DNA from: Pseudomonadota bacterium
Lineage (GTDB): Bacteria > Desulfobacterota > Desulfovibrionia > Desulfovibrionales > Desulfovibrionaceae
Reading direction: 5' to 3'
DNA: 64,000 bases
NCBI GenBank assembly: GCA_023419375.1
Contig: JAEZYD010000047.1
Coordinates: forward strand, 199,689-263,688
A model generated the notes under the pieces. The model was not told where the DNA came from. It did not search any database and saw nothing but the letters and a program-made list of their open reading frames with translations. The translations under genes were made by a program, and so were the position numbers. Of the stretch, positions 1 through 8,931 are shown piece after piece (the first letter of the stretch is position 1; every line of letters begins with the position of its first letter).

Positions 1-1028
1 CGCCGCAGCACAGGCAGCCATGCAAGGCGCGAGGCCGCGGCAAATCGCGTGACTGTGGCGCGGTCGGCATTGCTGTCCAGCCAGTCCACGCGTTGGCGCG
101 GGATCATGATAAAACGTGCCGTGCGCCCGCCAAGGCGGATCACACGGGCCACCATGTCCCGCTCCATGGGGGCAAAGAGCTGGCCCCCGGCATCGCCGGC
201 CAGCGCCGCTGCCTCCAGCTGCGCCTCGCCGCCGCCGGGCACGCCGCCGCCAAGCAGGTTCAGAATGACCCGTGCCGTTGATTCGCGCATGTCGCGCATG
301 CTGTAACGCCTGCGCCGACTGCGCAAGGCCCATTGGTTGCAGGCCTCAACCAGCACCGAGAACCCAATGGCCGCGTACATATAGCCCTTGGGGATATGGT
401 AGCCAAGGCCATCGGCCAGCAGGCTCAGACCGATCATCAGCAAAAATCCCAGGCACAGCACAATGACTGTGGGATGGCGCTCCACAAACTCCAGCAGGGG
501 AGCGGCGGCCAGCACCATGATGACCATGGCGGCCAGCACCGCCAGCATCATGATGAACACATGGTCCACCATGCCCACGGAGGTGATGATGGAGTCCAGC
601 GAGAACACGGCGTCCAGAATGATGATCTGAAAAATTACCTGCCAGTAGCCAGCCTGCGGCCCGCTGGTATCGAACCTGCCCGCGTGGCCTTCAAGCCTGT
701 CGTGCAGTTCCATGGTGCCCTTGAGCAGCAAGAACACGCCGCCCGCCATAAGGATAAGATCGCGGGCAGAATAGCCATGCCCGCCCAGGGTAAACAGTGG
801 GTCGGTAAGCGCAACCAGCCGCGCCATGAAGGCCAGCAGCACCATGCGCATGAGCAGGGCAAGCCCAAGGCCGGTCATGAAAGCCTGACGCTTTTTTTCC
901 TGCGGCAGCTTGTTCACAAGTATGGAAATAAAAACCAGGTTGTCTACGCCAAGCACCACTTCCAGCAGCACCAGCGTACCCAGACCAGCCCAGGCTGCGG
1001 GGTCAGTTACCCATGCCAGATCCCACAT
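1..1028 (-). CDS. TerC-family integral membrane protein with C-terminal CBS/CorC-type region, 3' end cut by window
   Basis: This frame stays open to the window edge, so the C-terminus is missing. The N-terminus (MWDLAWVTDPAAW, then LVLLEVVLGVDNLVF) is the classic TerC start, with an acidic residue pair inside a membrane helix. Further hydrophobic helices follow, including DAVFSLDSIITSVGMVD, the second acidic TerC motif. After about residue 220 the chain becomes soluble and carries MIPRQRVDWLD, typical of the CBS pair plus transporter-associated domain in YoaE/YegH-type proteins. The start is the ATG at 1028, preceded by GGAG at 1034-1037. Family members are linked to metal ion (manganese) export or tellurite resistance; the substrate here is unknown. 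A terminator for the upstream tsf gene lies just before it, so it is probably transcribed separately. Confidence 0.85.
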   Translation of the reverse strand, partial: MWDLAWVTDPAAWAGLGTLVLLEVVLGVDNLVFISILVNKLPQEKKRQAFMTGLGLALLMRMVLLAFMARLVALTDPLFTLGGHGYSARDLILMAGGVFLLLKGTMELHDRLEGHAGRFDTSGPQAGYWQVIFQIIILDAVFSLDSIITSVGMVDHVFIMMLAVLAAMVIMVLAAAPLLEFVERHPTVIVLCLGFLLMIGLSLLADGLGYHIPKGYMYAAIGFSVLVEACNQWALRSRRRRYSMRDMRESTARVILNLLGGGVPGGGEAQLEAAALAGDAGGQLFAPMERDMVARVIRLGGRTARFIMIPRQRVDWLDSNADRATVTRFAAASRLAWLPVLR

Positions 1029-1060
1029 ATTTTCTCCGGCGGCCATGCCGCGTTTCCGTA

Positions 1061-1083
1061 ATAAAAAAGGGGCCAGAGGCCCC
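1061..1083 (-). terminator. Rho-independent terminator downstream of tsf
   Basis: On the minus strand GGGGCC-TCT-GGCCCC is followed directly by TTTTTTAT, a compact 6-bp GC stem with a T tract. It lies after the rpsB-tsf operon and before the terC-like gene. Confidence 0.75.
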
Positions 1084-1195
1084 CAGCAGACAGCAATTCC
1101 CGCCTGGCGGGATTTGAAGAAACCATTCGCGCCCGTCAACACCGCAAGGCGCTGTCGGTTCATGATTTCTGGTTGCGTTGACTTTGTCAAACGCA

Positions 1196-1218
1196 ATGGG
1201 GGGCCAAAGGCCCCCCAT
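1196..1218 (-). terminator. Strong hairpin just downstream of tsf, no T tract
   Basis: ATGGGGGGCC-AAA-GGCCCCCCAT forms a 10-bp perfect stem about 60 bp after the tsf stop. It shares its core (GGGGCC...GGCCCC) with the true terminator at 1061-1083. Without a T run it may act as a 3'-end stabiliser or backup pause site. Confidence 0.4.
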
Positions 1219-1278
1219 AAAACCGTGCTTGGCCAGAAGGCGTACACTTATGTGCCGTAATCCGGCGCAGCGCTGTGC

Positions 1279-2136
1279 CTATTCGGCAGCAAGCTGGATG
1301 CGTTCGAAACCGGTGACCGTGATTTCGTCGCCGATGGTCTTGCCCGTTTCGCGCACGATGTCGGAAATGGTCTTCTTGTCGTCGCGGATGTAGGGCTGTT
1401 CCATGAGGCACACTTCCTTCTGGAACTTCTTCACGGCGCCGTCGGCAATCTTGTCCACGATCTGGGCGGGCTTGCCTTCTTCAAGGGCCTTCTGGCGGTA
1501 AACTTCGCGTTCACGTTCCACAGCGGCCTGATCAAGGCTGGCGGCGTCAAGGGCCAGGGGGCTGGCGGCGGCAACCTGCATGGCGAGGTTCTTGGCCAGT
1601 TCCAGCACTTCGGGCTTGGCAGCGCTTTCGGCCTTGCCGCAGGTCAGGTACACAAGAACGCCGATCTTGCTGTTGGCGTGGACATACTGACCCACCACGT
1701 CGTTGGCGCTCTTTTTGCTGAAACGGGCAAACTTGCCAAGCTGCATGTTTTCGCCCACGGAGGCGATGAGCTGGGTCACTTCTTCGCCCAGGAGGGCTTC
1801 AAGAGCGGCGGCGTCGGCAGGAGCCTTTTCAAGGATAACCTGGGTCACGCGGGTGGCCATGGCCTGGAACTGATCGCCGCGAGCCACGAAGTCGGTTTCG
1901 CAAAGCAGCGAACCCATGGCGATGTGCATGTTGTCGGCAGTGGCGGCCACGGTCACGAGGCCTTCGCTGGTGGCGCGGCCAGACTTTTTGGCAGCCTTGG
2001 CCATGCCCTTCTGGCGCAACCAGTCAACGGCCTTTTCCAGGTCGCCTTCTACTTCCACCAGGGCTTTCTTGCAGTCCATCATGCCTGCAGCGGTCATGTC
2101 GCGCAGTTCTTTAACCAATTGTGCAGTGATAGCCAT
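1279..2136 (-). CDS. tsf: Translation elongation factor Ts
   Basis: EF-Ts recharges EF-Tu by catalysing GDP release in the cytoplasm. The protein is 285 aa, the usual length. It begins MAITAQLVKELRDMTAAGMM and continues with DCKKALVEVEGDLEKAVDWL, the conserved N-terminal UBA-like region; TDFVARGDQF is the TDFV motif that contacts EF-Tu. The open frame extends 29 codons upstream, but the ATG at 2136 has GTGGAG just upstream and gives the canonical N-terminus. It lies about 160 bp downstream of rpsB in the conserved rpsB-tsf order and is presumably cotranscribed. Confidence 0.97.
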   Translation of the reverse strand: MAITAQLVKELRDMTAAGMMDCKKALVEVEGDLEKAVDWLRQKGMAKAAKKSGRATSEGLVTVAATADNMHIAMGSLLCETDFVARGDQFQAMATRVTQVILEKAPADAAALEALLGEEVTQLIASVGENMQLGKFARFSKKSANDVVGQYVHANSKIGVLVYLTCGKAESAAKPEVLELAKNLAMQVAAASPLALDAASLDQAAVEREREVYRQKALEEGKPAQIVDKIADGAVKKFQKEVCLMEQPYIRDDKKTISDIVRETGKTIGDEITVTGFERIQLAAE

Positions 2137-2298
2137 AGTATACTCCACACGCTGTCCGGCCCCAAGCCGGAGTTTTGTAAATGCCTGATCGGTTGCGCGG
2201 CCTCCGCGAAGCGCGGCGCGCAATCTTTCATCCAGACGGGGGCAGCGCAGCCCTTACAGGTTGCGCCGCCCCCAGGATACGGAATATGGAAAGGCCTG

Positions 2299-3075
2299 CT
2301 ATTCGGCGGGAGCGGCTTCCGGAGCGGAAGCGGCGGCTTCGGCCTTCTGCATGGCTTCTTCAGCGTTGACGACTTCGCCCTTGTGATCCTTGTTCATGGC
2401 TTCGCCTTCCATGCAGGCTTCGGCGAAAGCAGCCACAAACAGCTTGATGGCGCGGATGGCGTCGTCATTGCCGGGGATGATGTAGTCAATGACATCGGGA
2501 TCGCAGTTGGTGTCGGTCACGGCCACGATCGGGATACCGAGCTTGCGGCATTCCTTCACGGCGATGTCTTCACGGTGCGGGTCGATGATGAAGGCAAGCT
2601 GGGGAATGCGGTCCATGTTCTTGATACCGCCCAGGGTTTCCTCGAGCTTGTTCATTTCGCGTTCCAGAAGCAGGATTTCCTTCTTCTGGTAGCGATTGAT
2701 GGTGCCGTCGCCAAACATGGCTTCCAGCTTCTTCAGACGGTCCACGCTCTTCTGGATGGTGACAAAGTTGGTGAGCGTGCCGCCCATCCAACGGTTGGTC
2801 ACGTGGAACTGACCGGCGCGGCCAGCTTCAGCAGCCACAGCTTCCTGAGCCTGGCGCTTGGTGCCGATGAACAGCACCTTGCCGCCCTTGGCAACAGTGT
2901 CGACCACTTTGTCGTAGGCGACGCGGAACAGCTTGACGGTCTGCTGCAGGTCGATGATATGGATGCCGTTGCGGGCGCCAAAGATGTAAGGACGCATCTT
3001 GGGGTTCCAGCGGCGGGTCTGGTGACCGAAATGCACGCCGGTTTCCAGCATTTGCTTCATGCTGACATAAGCCAT
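2299..3075 (-). CDS. rpsB: 30S ribosomal protein S2
   Basis: S2 is a structural protein of the small ribosomal subunit. The 258-aa product starts MAYVSMKQMLETGVHFGHQT and contains RRWNPKMRPYIFGARNGIHI, both hallmark S2 segments, plus NRWMGGTLTNF in the middle. The C-terminal tail is rich in Ala and Glu. GGAGGAATCCC precedes the ATG. It is the first gene of the rpsB-tsf pair. The 240 bp upstream contain no gene; a TTGACT box (complement of 3247-3252) could be a -35 element but I see no convincing -10, so the promoter and any autoregulatory leader are undetermined. Confidence 0.97.
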   Translation of the reverse strand: MAYVSMKQMLETGVHFGHQTRRWNPKMRPYIFGARNGIHIIDLQQTVKLFRVAYDKVVDTVAKGGKVLFIGTKRQAQEAVAAEAGRAGQFHVTNRWMGGTLTNFVTIQKSVDRLKKLEAMFGDGTINRYQKKEILLLEREMNKLEETLGGIKNMDRIPQLAFIIDPHREDIAVKECRKLGIPIVAVTDTNCDPDVIDYIIPGNDDAIRAIKLFVAAFAEACMEGEAMNKDHKGEVVNAEEAMQKAEAAASAPEAAPAE

Positions 3076-3316
3076 TGGGATTCCTCCAAAGGGTTAACTT
3101 CTTCCACCCATGCCCTGACCCTGCAACCCGATGTCCACACCCAGAACAGATAAACCGTCCTTGGGCGCAAAAAATGGACGACGCCACACGCGCCGTCCCA
3201 CCGGGCACCCCGGGCCGCTGCCTTTGGGTGTGCTTGATGGAAAGGGAGTCAATACACCATCATCTTGCGAATAGCAAGCATTGATGCGGAAATTTCCGCG
3301 CAAACAGCAGATCGGC

Positions 3317-4840
3317 CTAACGGCTCAATCCCTGCACAAGCCCGGGCTGGGTTTCGCGCAGGCTCCTTCCCACATAAATCACCAGAACATCACTGTTTTT
3401 TATGCGGATGAGGTCTGGACGCGCGTCAAAAAATGCCGCCGCCCGCTCAAATTCCTCACGCGACATCCCGCCCCCGCCGCCCGCAAGGTAGGCCGTGCCC
3501 GCAAAGGGTGAGAGCAGCACCACGCTGTCGTCCAGCGGGCCGTCCATGTGCGATATGTCGGCGGTATAGCGCTGATAGGGATAAAATACGTGCGGGCCAA
3601 GGCCGGACTGCGCCCACACGCGCACAGTCGGGGGGAAATCCGGCAACTGCCCCAGAGCTTCGCGCAGGCGCGCATAAGACTGCGCCTCGGGGTGTTGCAA
3701 CAGACGCGCCACTGTTACAGCCGGGTTATACCAGCCCGTCTGCGTAGCCAGCATGATGACGGCCATCGCCACACCGGCGGCGGGCAGAAGCTTTTTCCAC
3801 ACTGCGGGGCGCAGCTTGCCCTGCACCCACATGCAGGCGTGACAGATGGACAGCATCAGGAATACGCCGGGCAAATCCTCATACTGCCCGGCCATGGCCC
3901 ACATATGCCCGTAGCCGGAAACAGCCACCATGGCGAGATAGGGCAGCGTGCACAGCAGGCAGAGCAAGGCCTTGCGCCCAAGCAGGGGCAAAAACCACGA
4001 ATAGGCCAACAGGTGCAGGTAGTAGCGGAGCTTGAAATTCCACTGTCCGCCAACATCTACAAAACTGCTGAAGGCATAGCCCGTCCCCGCGCCCGCAAGC
4101 TGGCGCATGTAGGGCAGCCATACCTTTGTGACCGTAACAAACCACAGGCCGGAGCACATGCACAAAATAGCGCCGACACGCCGCTGCCCCAGCAGCAAAA
4201 AGGCATACATGCCCAGGCAGAAAATACTGGGCGCGGCGCGCTCCTGCGCCAGAAAAACCACAAGGCAGCAGCCGGCGAGCGCCCACCAGCGGCGCTTGTG
4301 CAGCATGAGCACGGCCAGCATGAGCATGGGGGTGACGAGCGTTGTGTAGTGAACCTGCCGCGACCACGGCGTGAGTACCGGGCGGAAAAAGAAAAAAAGC
4401 AGCAGCGCAAAACCTGCTGTCCACACCCAGTTGCCGGAAGGTGTATCGCCTTCCGCTTCTTCATGCAGGGCGCGCACCAGCCGGGGCAGAATAAAGGCCA
4501 TTGCCCCCACCGCCACGCCTTGCAGAACGCTGAGGGGGTACGGGCTCTTCCACGGCCCCACAAGGGGCGCCAGCAGGGCCGTCAGTGGCGTGCAATGGTG
4601 GGCGTAAAAAGGCTTGCCCTCATAAACGTTGGAAAATGGGGCCTGCCAGTCCCAGCCGTTCCAGACCCGCCAGATCTGCGTGATAAAATAACCAAAATCC
4701 GCATCATTGATGACAAAGCTGCGCATCTGCAACACGCTGCCCCATATGAACAAGGCGGCAAAAGCCAGAGGAATGTACCAGAGCACCAGCTTTTCTGCCA
4801 GAGCAGACCCGCCTGTACAGGACTTGCAGTTCATGTTCAT
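3317..4840 (-). CDS. Polytopic membrane protein, DUF2079-like
   Basis: The product of about 507 aa has a short N-terminal tail followed by many hydrophobic helices (for example LVLWYIPLAFAALFIWGSVL). After the first helix comes a loop with DADFGYFITQIWRVWNGWDW and an HHCTPLTALLAPL segment; an aromatic/acidic loop followed by a His-rich stretch recalls DUF2079 proteins, which resemble GT-C-fold lipid-linked sugar transferases. The catalytic role is not established. An upstream in-frame TTG at 4858 is possible, but the ATG at 4840 has a purine-rich GAGAT just before it. The next plus-strand gene is divergent. I see no sugar biosynthesis genes beside it that would reveal a substrate. Confidence 0.6.
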   Translation of the reverse strand: MNMNCKSCTGGSALAEKLVLWYIPLAFAALFIWGSVLQMRSFVINDADFGYFITQIWRVWNGWDWQAPFSNVYEGKPFYAHHCTPLTALLAPLVGPWKSPYPLSVLQGVAVGAMAFILPRLVRALHEEAEGDTPSGNWVWTAGFALLLFFFFRPVLTPWSRQVHYTTLVTPMLMLAVLMLHKRRWWALAGCCLVVFLAQERAAPSIFCLGMYAFLLLGQRRVGAILCMCSGLWFVTVTKVWLPYMRQLAGAGTGYAFSSFVDVGGQWNFKLRYYLHLLAYSWFLPLLGRKALLCLLCTLPYLAMVAVSGYGHMWAMAGQYEDLPGVFLMLSICHACMWVQGKLRPAVWKKLLPAAGVAMAVIMLATQTGWYNPAVTVARLLQHPEAQSYARLREALGQLPDFPPTVRVWAQSGLGPHVFYPYQRYTADISHMDGPLDDSVVLLSPFAGTAYLAGGGGGMSREEFERAAAFFDARPDLIRIKNSDVLVIYVGRSLRETQPGLVQGLSR

Positions 4841-4953
4841 ATCATCTCGCTCAATCAAAAATTTGCGGCCCCGCGCAAGACAAGGGCGGATTTCAGTACC
4901 ACGCCGGGGGCCGGGTCACAAGCCGGGTATTGCGTGCCCGCTGGCTGCGCCCC

Positions 4954-4982
4954 TTTTCAAACGGCGCATCTATACCTATAGT
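4954..4982 (+). promoter_or_regulatory. Candidate sigma-70 promoter for the M16 peptidase gene
   Basis: TTTTCA (4954-4959), a 17-bp spacer, then TATAGT (4977-4982). The -10 matches five of six consensus bases. It lies 55 bp upstream of the ATG at 5038. Confidence 0.5.
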
Positions 4983-5037
4983 TAGAGTTCACGCTGCGCC
5001 TTAAGCGACGCTGCACATCAACACTTCAGGATTCATC

Positions 5038-7950
5038 ATGAACAAGCACGGATTCACTCTTCTTACAGAACAGCATCTGCACGAAGTGGACGGCACCGCC
5101 CGTTTGTGGCGGCACGAGGCCACGGGAGCGCAACTGCTTTCCATTAATAACTCAGACGAAAACAAATGCTTTGGCGTCAACTTTCGCACGCCGCCAGCCG
5201 ACTCCACAGGTGTTGCCCACATTCTGGAGCACTCCGTTCTTTGCGGCTCGGACAAATATCCCGTCAAGGAACCCTTTGTGGAACTGATGAAGGGATCGCT
5301 GCAAACCTTCCTCAACGCCTTCACCTTTCCCGACAAGACCTGCTACCCCATCGCAAGCTGCAATCTGCGCGATTTTTACAATCTCATCGACGTCTACATA
5401 GACGCCGTGTTCCACCCGCGCATTGACGAGGATATCTTCCGGCAGGAAGGCTGGCACGTGGAAGCCGAAACGCCCGATGGCCCGTGGTCGTACAAGGGCG
5501 TTGTCTACAACGAGATGAAGGGCGTCTATTCCTCGCCCGATTCCGTCCTTGCGGAGCAGAGCCAGCAGGCGCTCTTCCCCGATACGCTTTACAGCCTTGA
5601 TTCCGGCGGTAATCCGGAAAATATCCCCGACCTCACCTACGAGGCCTTTTACGATTTTCACAGCCGCTACTACCACCCCAGCAATGCCCGCTTTTTCTTC
5701 TGGGGCGACGACCCGGAAGACGAACGCCTGCGCCTGACGGCAGCCGCGCTTGAGGGCTACACGGCCCGCCCGGTCAATTCCGAGGTGCCTTTGCAGCCGC
5801 GTCTGGAGACTCCGCGCCAGATCGAAGTGGCCTACGCCGCCTCCAAGGGTGAAAAACGCGCCCTGTTCACGGTCAACTGGCTCCTGGGCGAGCGTGGGGA
5901 CGTGCACCAGGCACTGCTCATGGAAATGCTCGAGCACATCCTTGAAGGTCTGCCCGGCTCCCCCCTGCGCAAGGCGCTCATCGCCTCCGGCCTTGGCGAA
6001 GACACCACAGGCTGCGGGCTGGAGACTGACCTGCGCCAGATGTACTACTCCACCGGTCTCAAGGGCGTGGCCCCGCGCGATGTGCAGCAGGCCGAACTGC
6101 TTATTTTTGACACTCTGGCCCAACTGGCGGAAGAAGGCATCCCCCGCTCGGCAGTGGAAGCCGCCGTCAACAGCGTGGAATTCGCCTACCGGGAAAACAA
6201 TTCCGGGCGCTTCCCCCGTGGGCTTTCGGCCATGGTGCAGTCGCTGACCACGTGGCTGTATGATGGCGACCCGCTGGCTCCACTGGCGTGGGAGGCCCCG
6301 CTCAACGCCCTCAAAGCCCGCATCGAGGCTGGCGAACCCGTATTTGAACAGGCCATCAAGGACTGGTTCCTGAACAACGAGCACCGCGCCACCGTGGTGC
6401 TGCTGCCGGATACCAAGCTGGGCAAAACCCGCGAAGATGCGGAAAAGGCCCGCGTGGACGCCGTGCAGGCCGCCGCCGATGCCGAGGCCCGCGCCAAGAT
6501 GGTGGAAGAAACCACTCGCCTCATGGAAGCCCAGAGCGCGCCAGACAGCCCGGAAGCCCTGGCGACCATTCCTGCCCTGGGCATTGAAGACCTGCCGCGT
6601 GAAAACGCCTTGCTGCCCCGCGCAGTGGCCGAACTGCCCGAAACATTCCTGACGCACGAGCTGCCCACTCAGGGCATTGCCTACGCAACCCTGCTGCTGC
6701 CCCTTGCCAATGTGCCGGACAGGCTCGTGCCCCTACTGCCGCTCTTTGCCCGCTCCCTCACCGAAACGGGCACCGCCATGCGTGATTTTACGGAGCTTGG
6801 CGCGCTCATGGCCGCCAAAACGGGCGGCCTTGGCGCTGAAACGCTGGTGGGGCTTGTGCGCGGCAGCCGCAAGACTTTTGGCTACCTTGGCGTGTCGGGC
6901 AAGGCCGTGTACGACAAGCTGCCCGACCTCTTTGCCCTGACCCGCGAAATCCTGCTGGAACCATTGACGGACGCCGATGTGCTGCGCGAACGCCTGGGCC
7001 AGATGCTGCTGGAAGGCAAGGCCCGGCTGGAGCACGGCCTCCAGTCCGCCGGGCATGCGGCGGTCAGCGCCCGCCTGCGGGCGCGCTTCAACGGCGCAAG
7101 CGCCGTTGCCGAACGCACCTCGGGCCTGAGCTACCTTGAAAGCGTGCGCGGCTTGCTGGAGCGCATGGACACAGACCCGCAGTCTGTTTTGAACGATCTT
7201 GAAGAACTGCGCTCGCGCATCATCGCCCGCCCCGGCGCTGTTGTGGACTGCACCGCAGAGGCGCAGGGTCTTGCCCTGGTAGAAACGGAAGCCCGCCAGT
7301 TGCTGCGCTCGCTTTCGCCCGCGCGGGCAGGGGCGTCAACGGACTTTGGCAGCGCCCCCATGGAACTGCCCAAGGGCGAAGCCTTCATTGCACCGGCCCA
7401 GATCAACTATGTGGGCAAGGCCGCCAACATCTATGATCAGGGCTATGTGTACCACGGCTCGGCCAGCGTTATCCTGCGCAGCCTGCGCATGGGCTATCTG
7501 TGGGAACGTGTGCGCGTGCGCGGCGGCGCGTACGGCGCATTCTGCAATCTCGACCGCCTGGGCGGCACCCTTGTGTGCGCCTCATACCGCGATCCCAACG
7601 TGGACGACACCCTGGCGGCCTTTGACGGCATGGCTGAATTCCTGCGCACCTTCAGCCCGGACAAGGCCCAGCTCACCCAGGCCATAGTGGGCGCGGTGGG
7701 CGATCTGGACAGCTACCTGCTGCCCGACGCCAAGGGCGCCCAGTCCCTCTCGCGCTGGCTCACGGATGACACCGATGCCGCCCGCGCGCTCATGCGCGAA
7801 GAAATCCTGTCCACCACCGGAAAGCACTTCCGCGAATTTGCCGAGGTGCTGGCCGAGGTTGCGCGCAACGGAGCCACTTGCGTACTGGGTGGCCCCAAGA
7901 CCGAAGCCGCAGCCAAAGAACACAGCTGGAGCAGCACCAAACTGGTGTAG
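5038..7950 (+). CDS. M16C zinc metallopeptidase (PreP/falcilysin-like insulinase family)
   Basis: A 970-aa clamshell-type peptidase expected to degrade short unstructured peptides. The inverted zinc motif HILEH is at residues 61-65 in GVAHILEHSVLCGS, and the distal zinc ligand is the Glu of VVYNEMKGVYSSPDS near residue 159. Length and these motifs match the M16C group (mitochondrial presequence protease, falcilysin), in which both halves of the chamber are in one chain. The C-terminal half carries RVRGGAYGAFC, the M16 segment that binds substrate. There is no obvious signal peptide, so a cytoplasmic location is likely. CAGGATTC lies upstream of the ATG. The gene appears monocistronic, with a promoter candidate upstream and a strong terminator downstream. 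Confidence 0.93.
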   Translation: MNKHGFTLLTEQHLHEVDGTARLWRHEATGAQLLSINNSDENKCFGVNFRTPPADSTGVAHILEHSVLCGSDKYPVKEPFVELMKGSLQTFLNAFTFPDKTCYPIASCNLRDFYNLIDVYIDAVFHPRIDEDIFRQEGWHVEAETPDGPWSYKGVVYNEMKGVYSSPDSVLAEQSQQALFPDTLYSLDSGGNPENIPDLTYEAFYDFHSRYYHPSNARFFFWGDDPEDERLRLTAAALEGYTARPVNSEVPLQPRLETPRQIEVAYAASKGEKRALFTVNWLLGERGDVHQALLMEMLEHILEGLPGSPLRKALIASGLGEDTTGCGLETDLRQMYYSTGLKGVAPRDVQQAELLIFDTLAQLAEEGIPRSAVEAAVNSVEFAYRENNSGRFPRGLSAMVQSLTTWLYDGDPLAPLAWEAPLNALKARIEAGEPVFEQAIKDWFLNNEHRATVVLLPDTKLGKTREDAEKARVDAVQAAADAEARAKMVEETTRLMEAQSAPDSPEALATIPALGIEDLPRENALLPRAVAELPETFLTHELPTQGIAYATLLLPLANVPDRLVPLLPLFARSLTETGTAMRDFTELGALMAAKTGGLGAETLVGLVRGSRKTFGYLGVSGKAVYDKLPDLFALTREILLEPLTDADVLRERLGQMLLEGKARLEHGLQSAGHAAVSARLRARFNGASAVAERTSGLSYLESVRGLLERMDTDPQSVLNDLEELRSRIIARPGAVVDCTAEAQGLALVETEARQLLRSLSPARAGASTDFGSAPMELPKGEAFIAPAQINYVGKAANIYDQGYVYHGSASVILRSLRMGYLWERVRVRGGAYGAFCNLDRLGGTLVCASYRDPNVDDTLAAFDGMAEFLRTFSPDKAQLTQAIVGAVGDLDSYLLPDAKGAQSLSRWLTDDTDAARALMREEILSTTGKHFREFAEVLAEVARNGATCVLGGPKTEAAAKEHSWSSTKLV

Positions 7951-7972
7951 GATCCTGCGATTATAGAATGAT

Positions 7973-8005
7973 AAAGGGGGAGATTTTCCAGAAATCTCCC
8001 CCTTT
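7973..8005 (+). terminator. Terminator after the M16 peptidase gene
   Basis: AAAGGGGGAGATTT and AAATCTCCCCCTTT form a 14-bp near-perfect stem with a 5-base loop, 22 bp after the stop codon. The A and T flanks make it potentially bidirectional. Confidence 0.8.
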
Positions 8006-8057
8006 GCGTATGGTGGCGGCAAGGCCGACACTGTATACCCCGCACAAGGAACAGCCG

Positions 8058-8873
8058 ATGTCCCAAGATTCAGGCGACCAGACGCTCCCGCCAGACACGC
8101 CGCATCTGCGGCCCGCACGCTTTGCAGGCCGTCTGGCCGCGCCGTCCTTTGTACTGCCCGCAGGAGTGGCGGAAAACGCGCGATTTCTGGCTGGCAAGGT
8201 GGACGAGGTCGGACTGTGTTTTTTTGAAACCCAGTCCTGCCTGAACTACGGGCCGCAGGACTTGCCGCCCGATCTGACAACTCTGCCCCTGCGCTGGCAC
8301 GTGCATCTGCCCGTTGATCTGCCCTGGCCCGTCAGCAAGAGCGCGGCCGCGCATCCAGCCGGCAAGGCCGCGCAATTGGCATTGTCTGTACTTGGCAAGG
8401 CCTCTTTTCTTCAACCGCGCTGCGCCGTGCTGCACCCGCCTCAAGGCTCGCCCCTGGTGCAACGCCGCCTGCTGGCAGGATTTGCGCATCACTGGAAAAA
8501 CTGCTGCGATGTCCCGCTGTTGCTGGAAAACGTTGCCCACAGCGATATTGCCTGCCTTGAACAGGGATTTCTTCTGGATCACGGACTGGGCCTGTGTCTG
8601 GACGTAGGGCACCTCCTGGGCTATGGTCAAAAAAACCTGTTGGTTTCGGGCCTGCCAGAGCAGGCGACCATGACGCACTGGAGCGCCCCCGGCGACGGCG
8701 ACCGGCATCTGCCCCTCACGGCTTTTACGCCAGGGCAGGCGCAGACCGCAGCCGCCCTCATGCAGCGCATCCCCGATTCGGCAGTGCATATGGTCGAGAT
8801 ATTCAACTGGGATCGTTTGGCCGCATCCCTGCCGGTGCTGGAGGCGCTTGCGCAACCGCATTCCGGCACATGA
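8058..8873 (+). CDS. cbiR: CbiR-like cobamide remodeling phosphodiesterase
   Basis: CbiR hydrolyses the phosphoribosyl bond of cobamides (or AdoCbi-type substrates) so the lower ligand can be replaced, allowing salvage of foreign corrinoids. The 271-aa protein shows a family-like N-terminus: a beta strand, then LPAGVAENARFLAGKVDEV, then LCFFETQSCLNYGPQDL, followed by RWHVHLPVDLPW. Internal HPP, LLLENVAHSDI and CLDVGHLLGYG stretches fit the metal-binding strands of an AP-endonuclease-like TIM barrel, and the end (VHMVEIFNWDRLAASLPVL) also fits. The ATG at 8058 is preceded by AAGGA; the open frame further upstream lacks a ribosome site. No cobamide synthesis gene or cobalamin riboswitch lies next to it. 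The assignment rests on recalled motif resemblance. Confidence 0.7.
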   Translation: MSQDSGDQTLPPDTPHLRPARFAGRLAAPSFVLPAGVAENARFLAGKVDEVGLCFFETQSCLNYGPQDLPPDLTTLPLRWHVHLPVDLPWPVSKSAAAHPAGKAAQLALSVLGKASFLQPRCAVLHPPQGSPLVQRRLLAGFAHHWKNCCDVPLLLENVAHSDIACLEQGFLLDHGLGLCLDVGHLLGYGQKNLLVSGLPEQATMTHWSAPGDGDRHLPLTAFTPGQAQTAAALMQRIPDSAVHMVEIFNWDRLAASLPVLEALAQPHSGT

Positions 8874-8880
8874 ACATTGC

Positions 8881-8908
8881 CAAACGGGCTTTCGCAAACG
8901 GGCTTTCG
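8881..8908. repeat. Tandem 14-bp duplication between cbiR and the DHH gene
   Basis: Two adjacent copies of CAAACGGGCTTTCG lie immediately upstream of the ribosome-binding site of the DHH gene. It looks like a simple slippage duplication. Confidence 0.7.
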
Positions 8909-8931
8909 CAGAAGAACTTTTAAGGAGAATC

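Noticed and set aside
1678..3153. Long open frame on the plus strand opposite rpsB and tsf
   Set aside because: It is antisense to two certain genes. The translation is rich in His and Gly as expected for the complement of GC-rich coding sequence, and there is no ribosome site.
3548..4981. Long plus-strand open frame opposite the membrane protein gene
   Set aside because: The minus-strand frame gives coherent membrane helices, while this one gives a His/Gln/Arg-rich composition with no domain.
5152..6657. 501-codon minus-strand open frame inside the M16 peptidase gene
   Set aside because: Antisense to a certain peptidase gene with clear motifs; typical shadow composition.
7951..8057. Cobalamin riboswitch before cbiR
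   Set aside because: The gap holds only a terminator hairpin and the ribosome site; no B12-box-like sequence.
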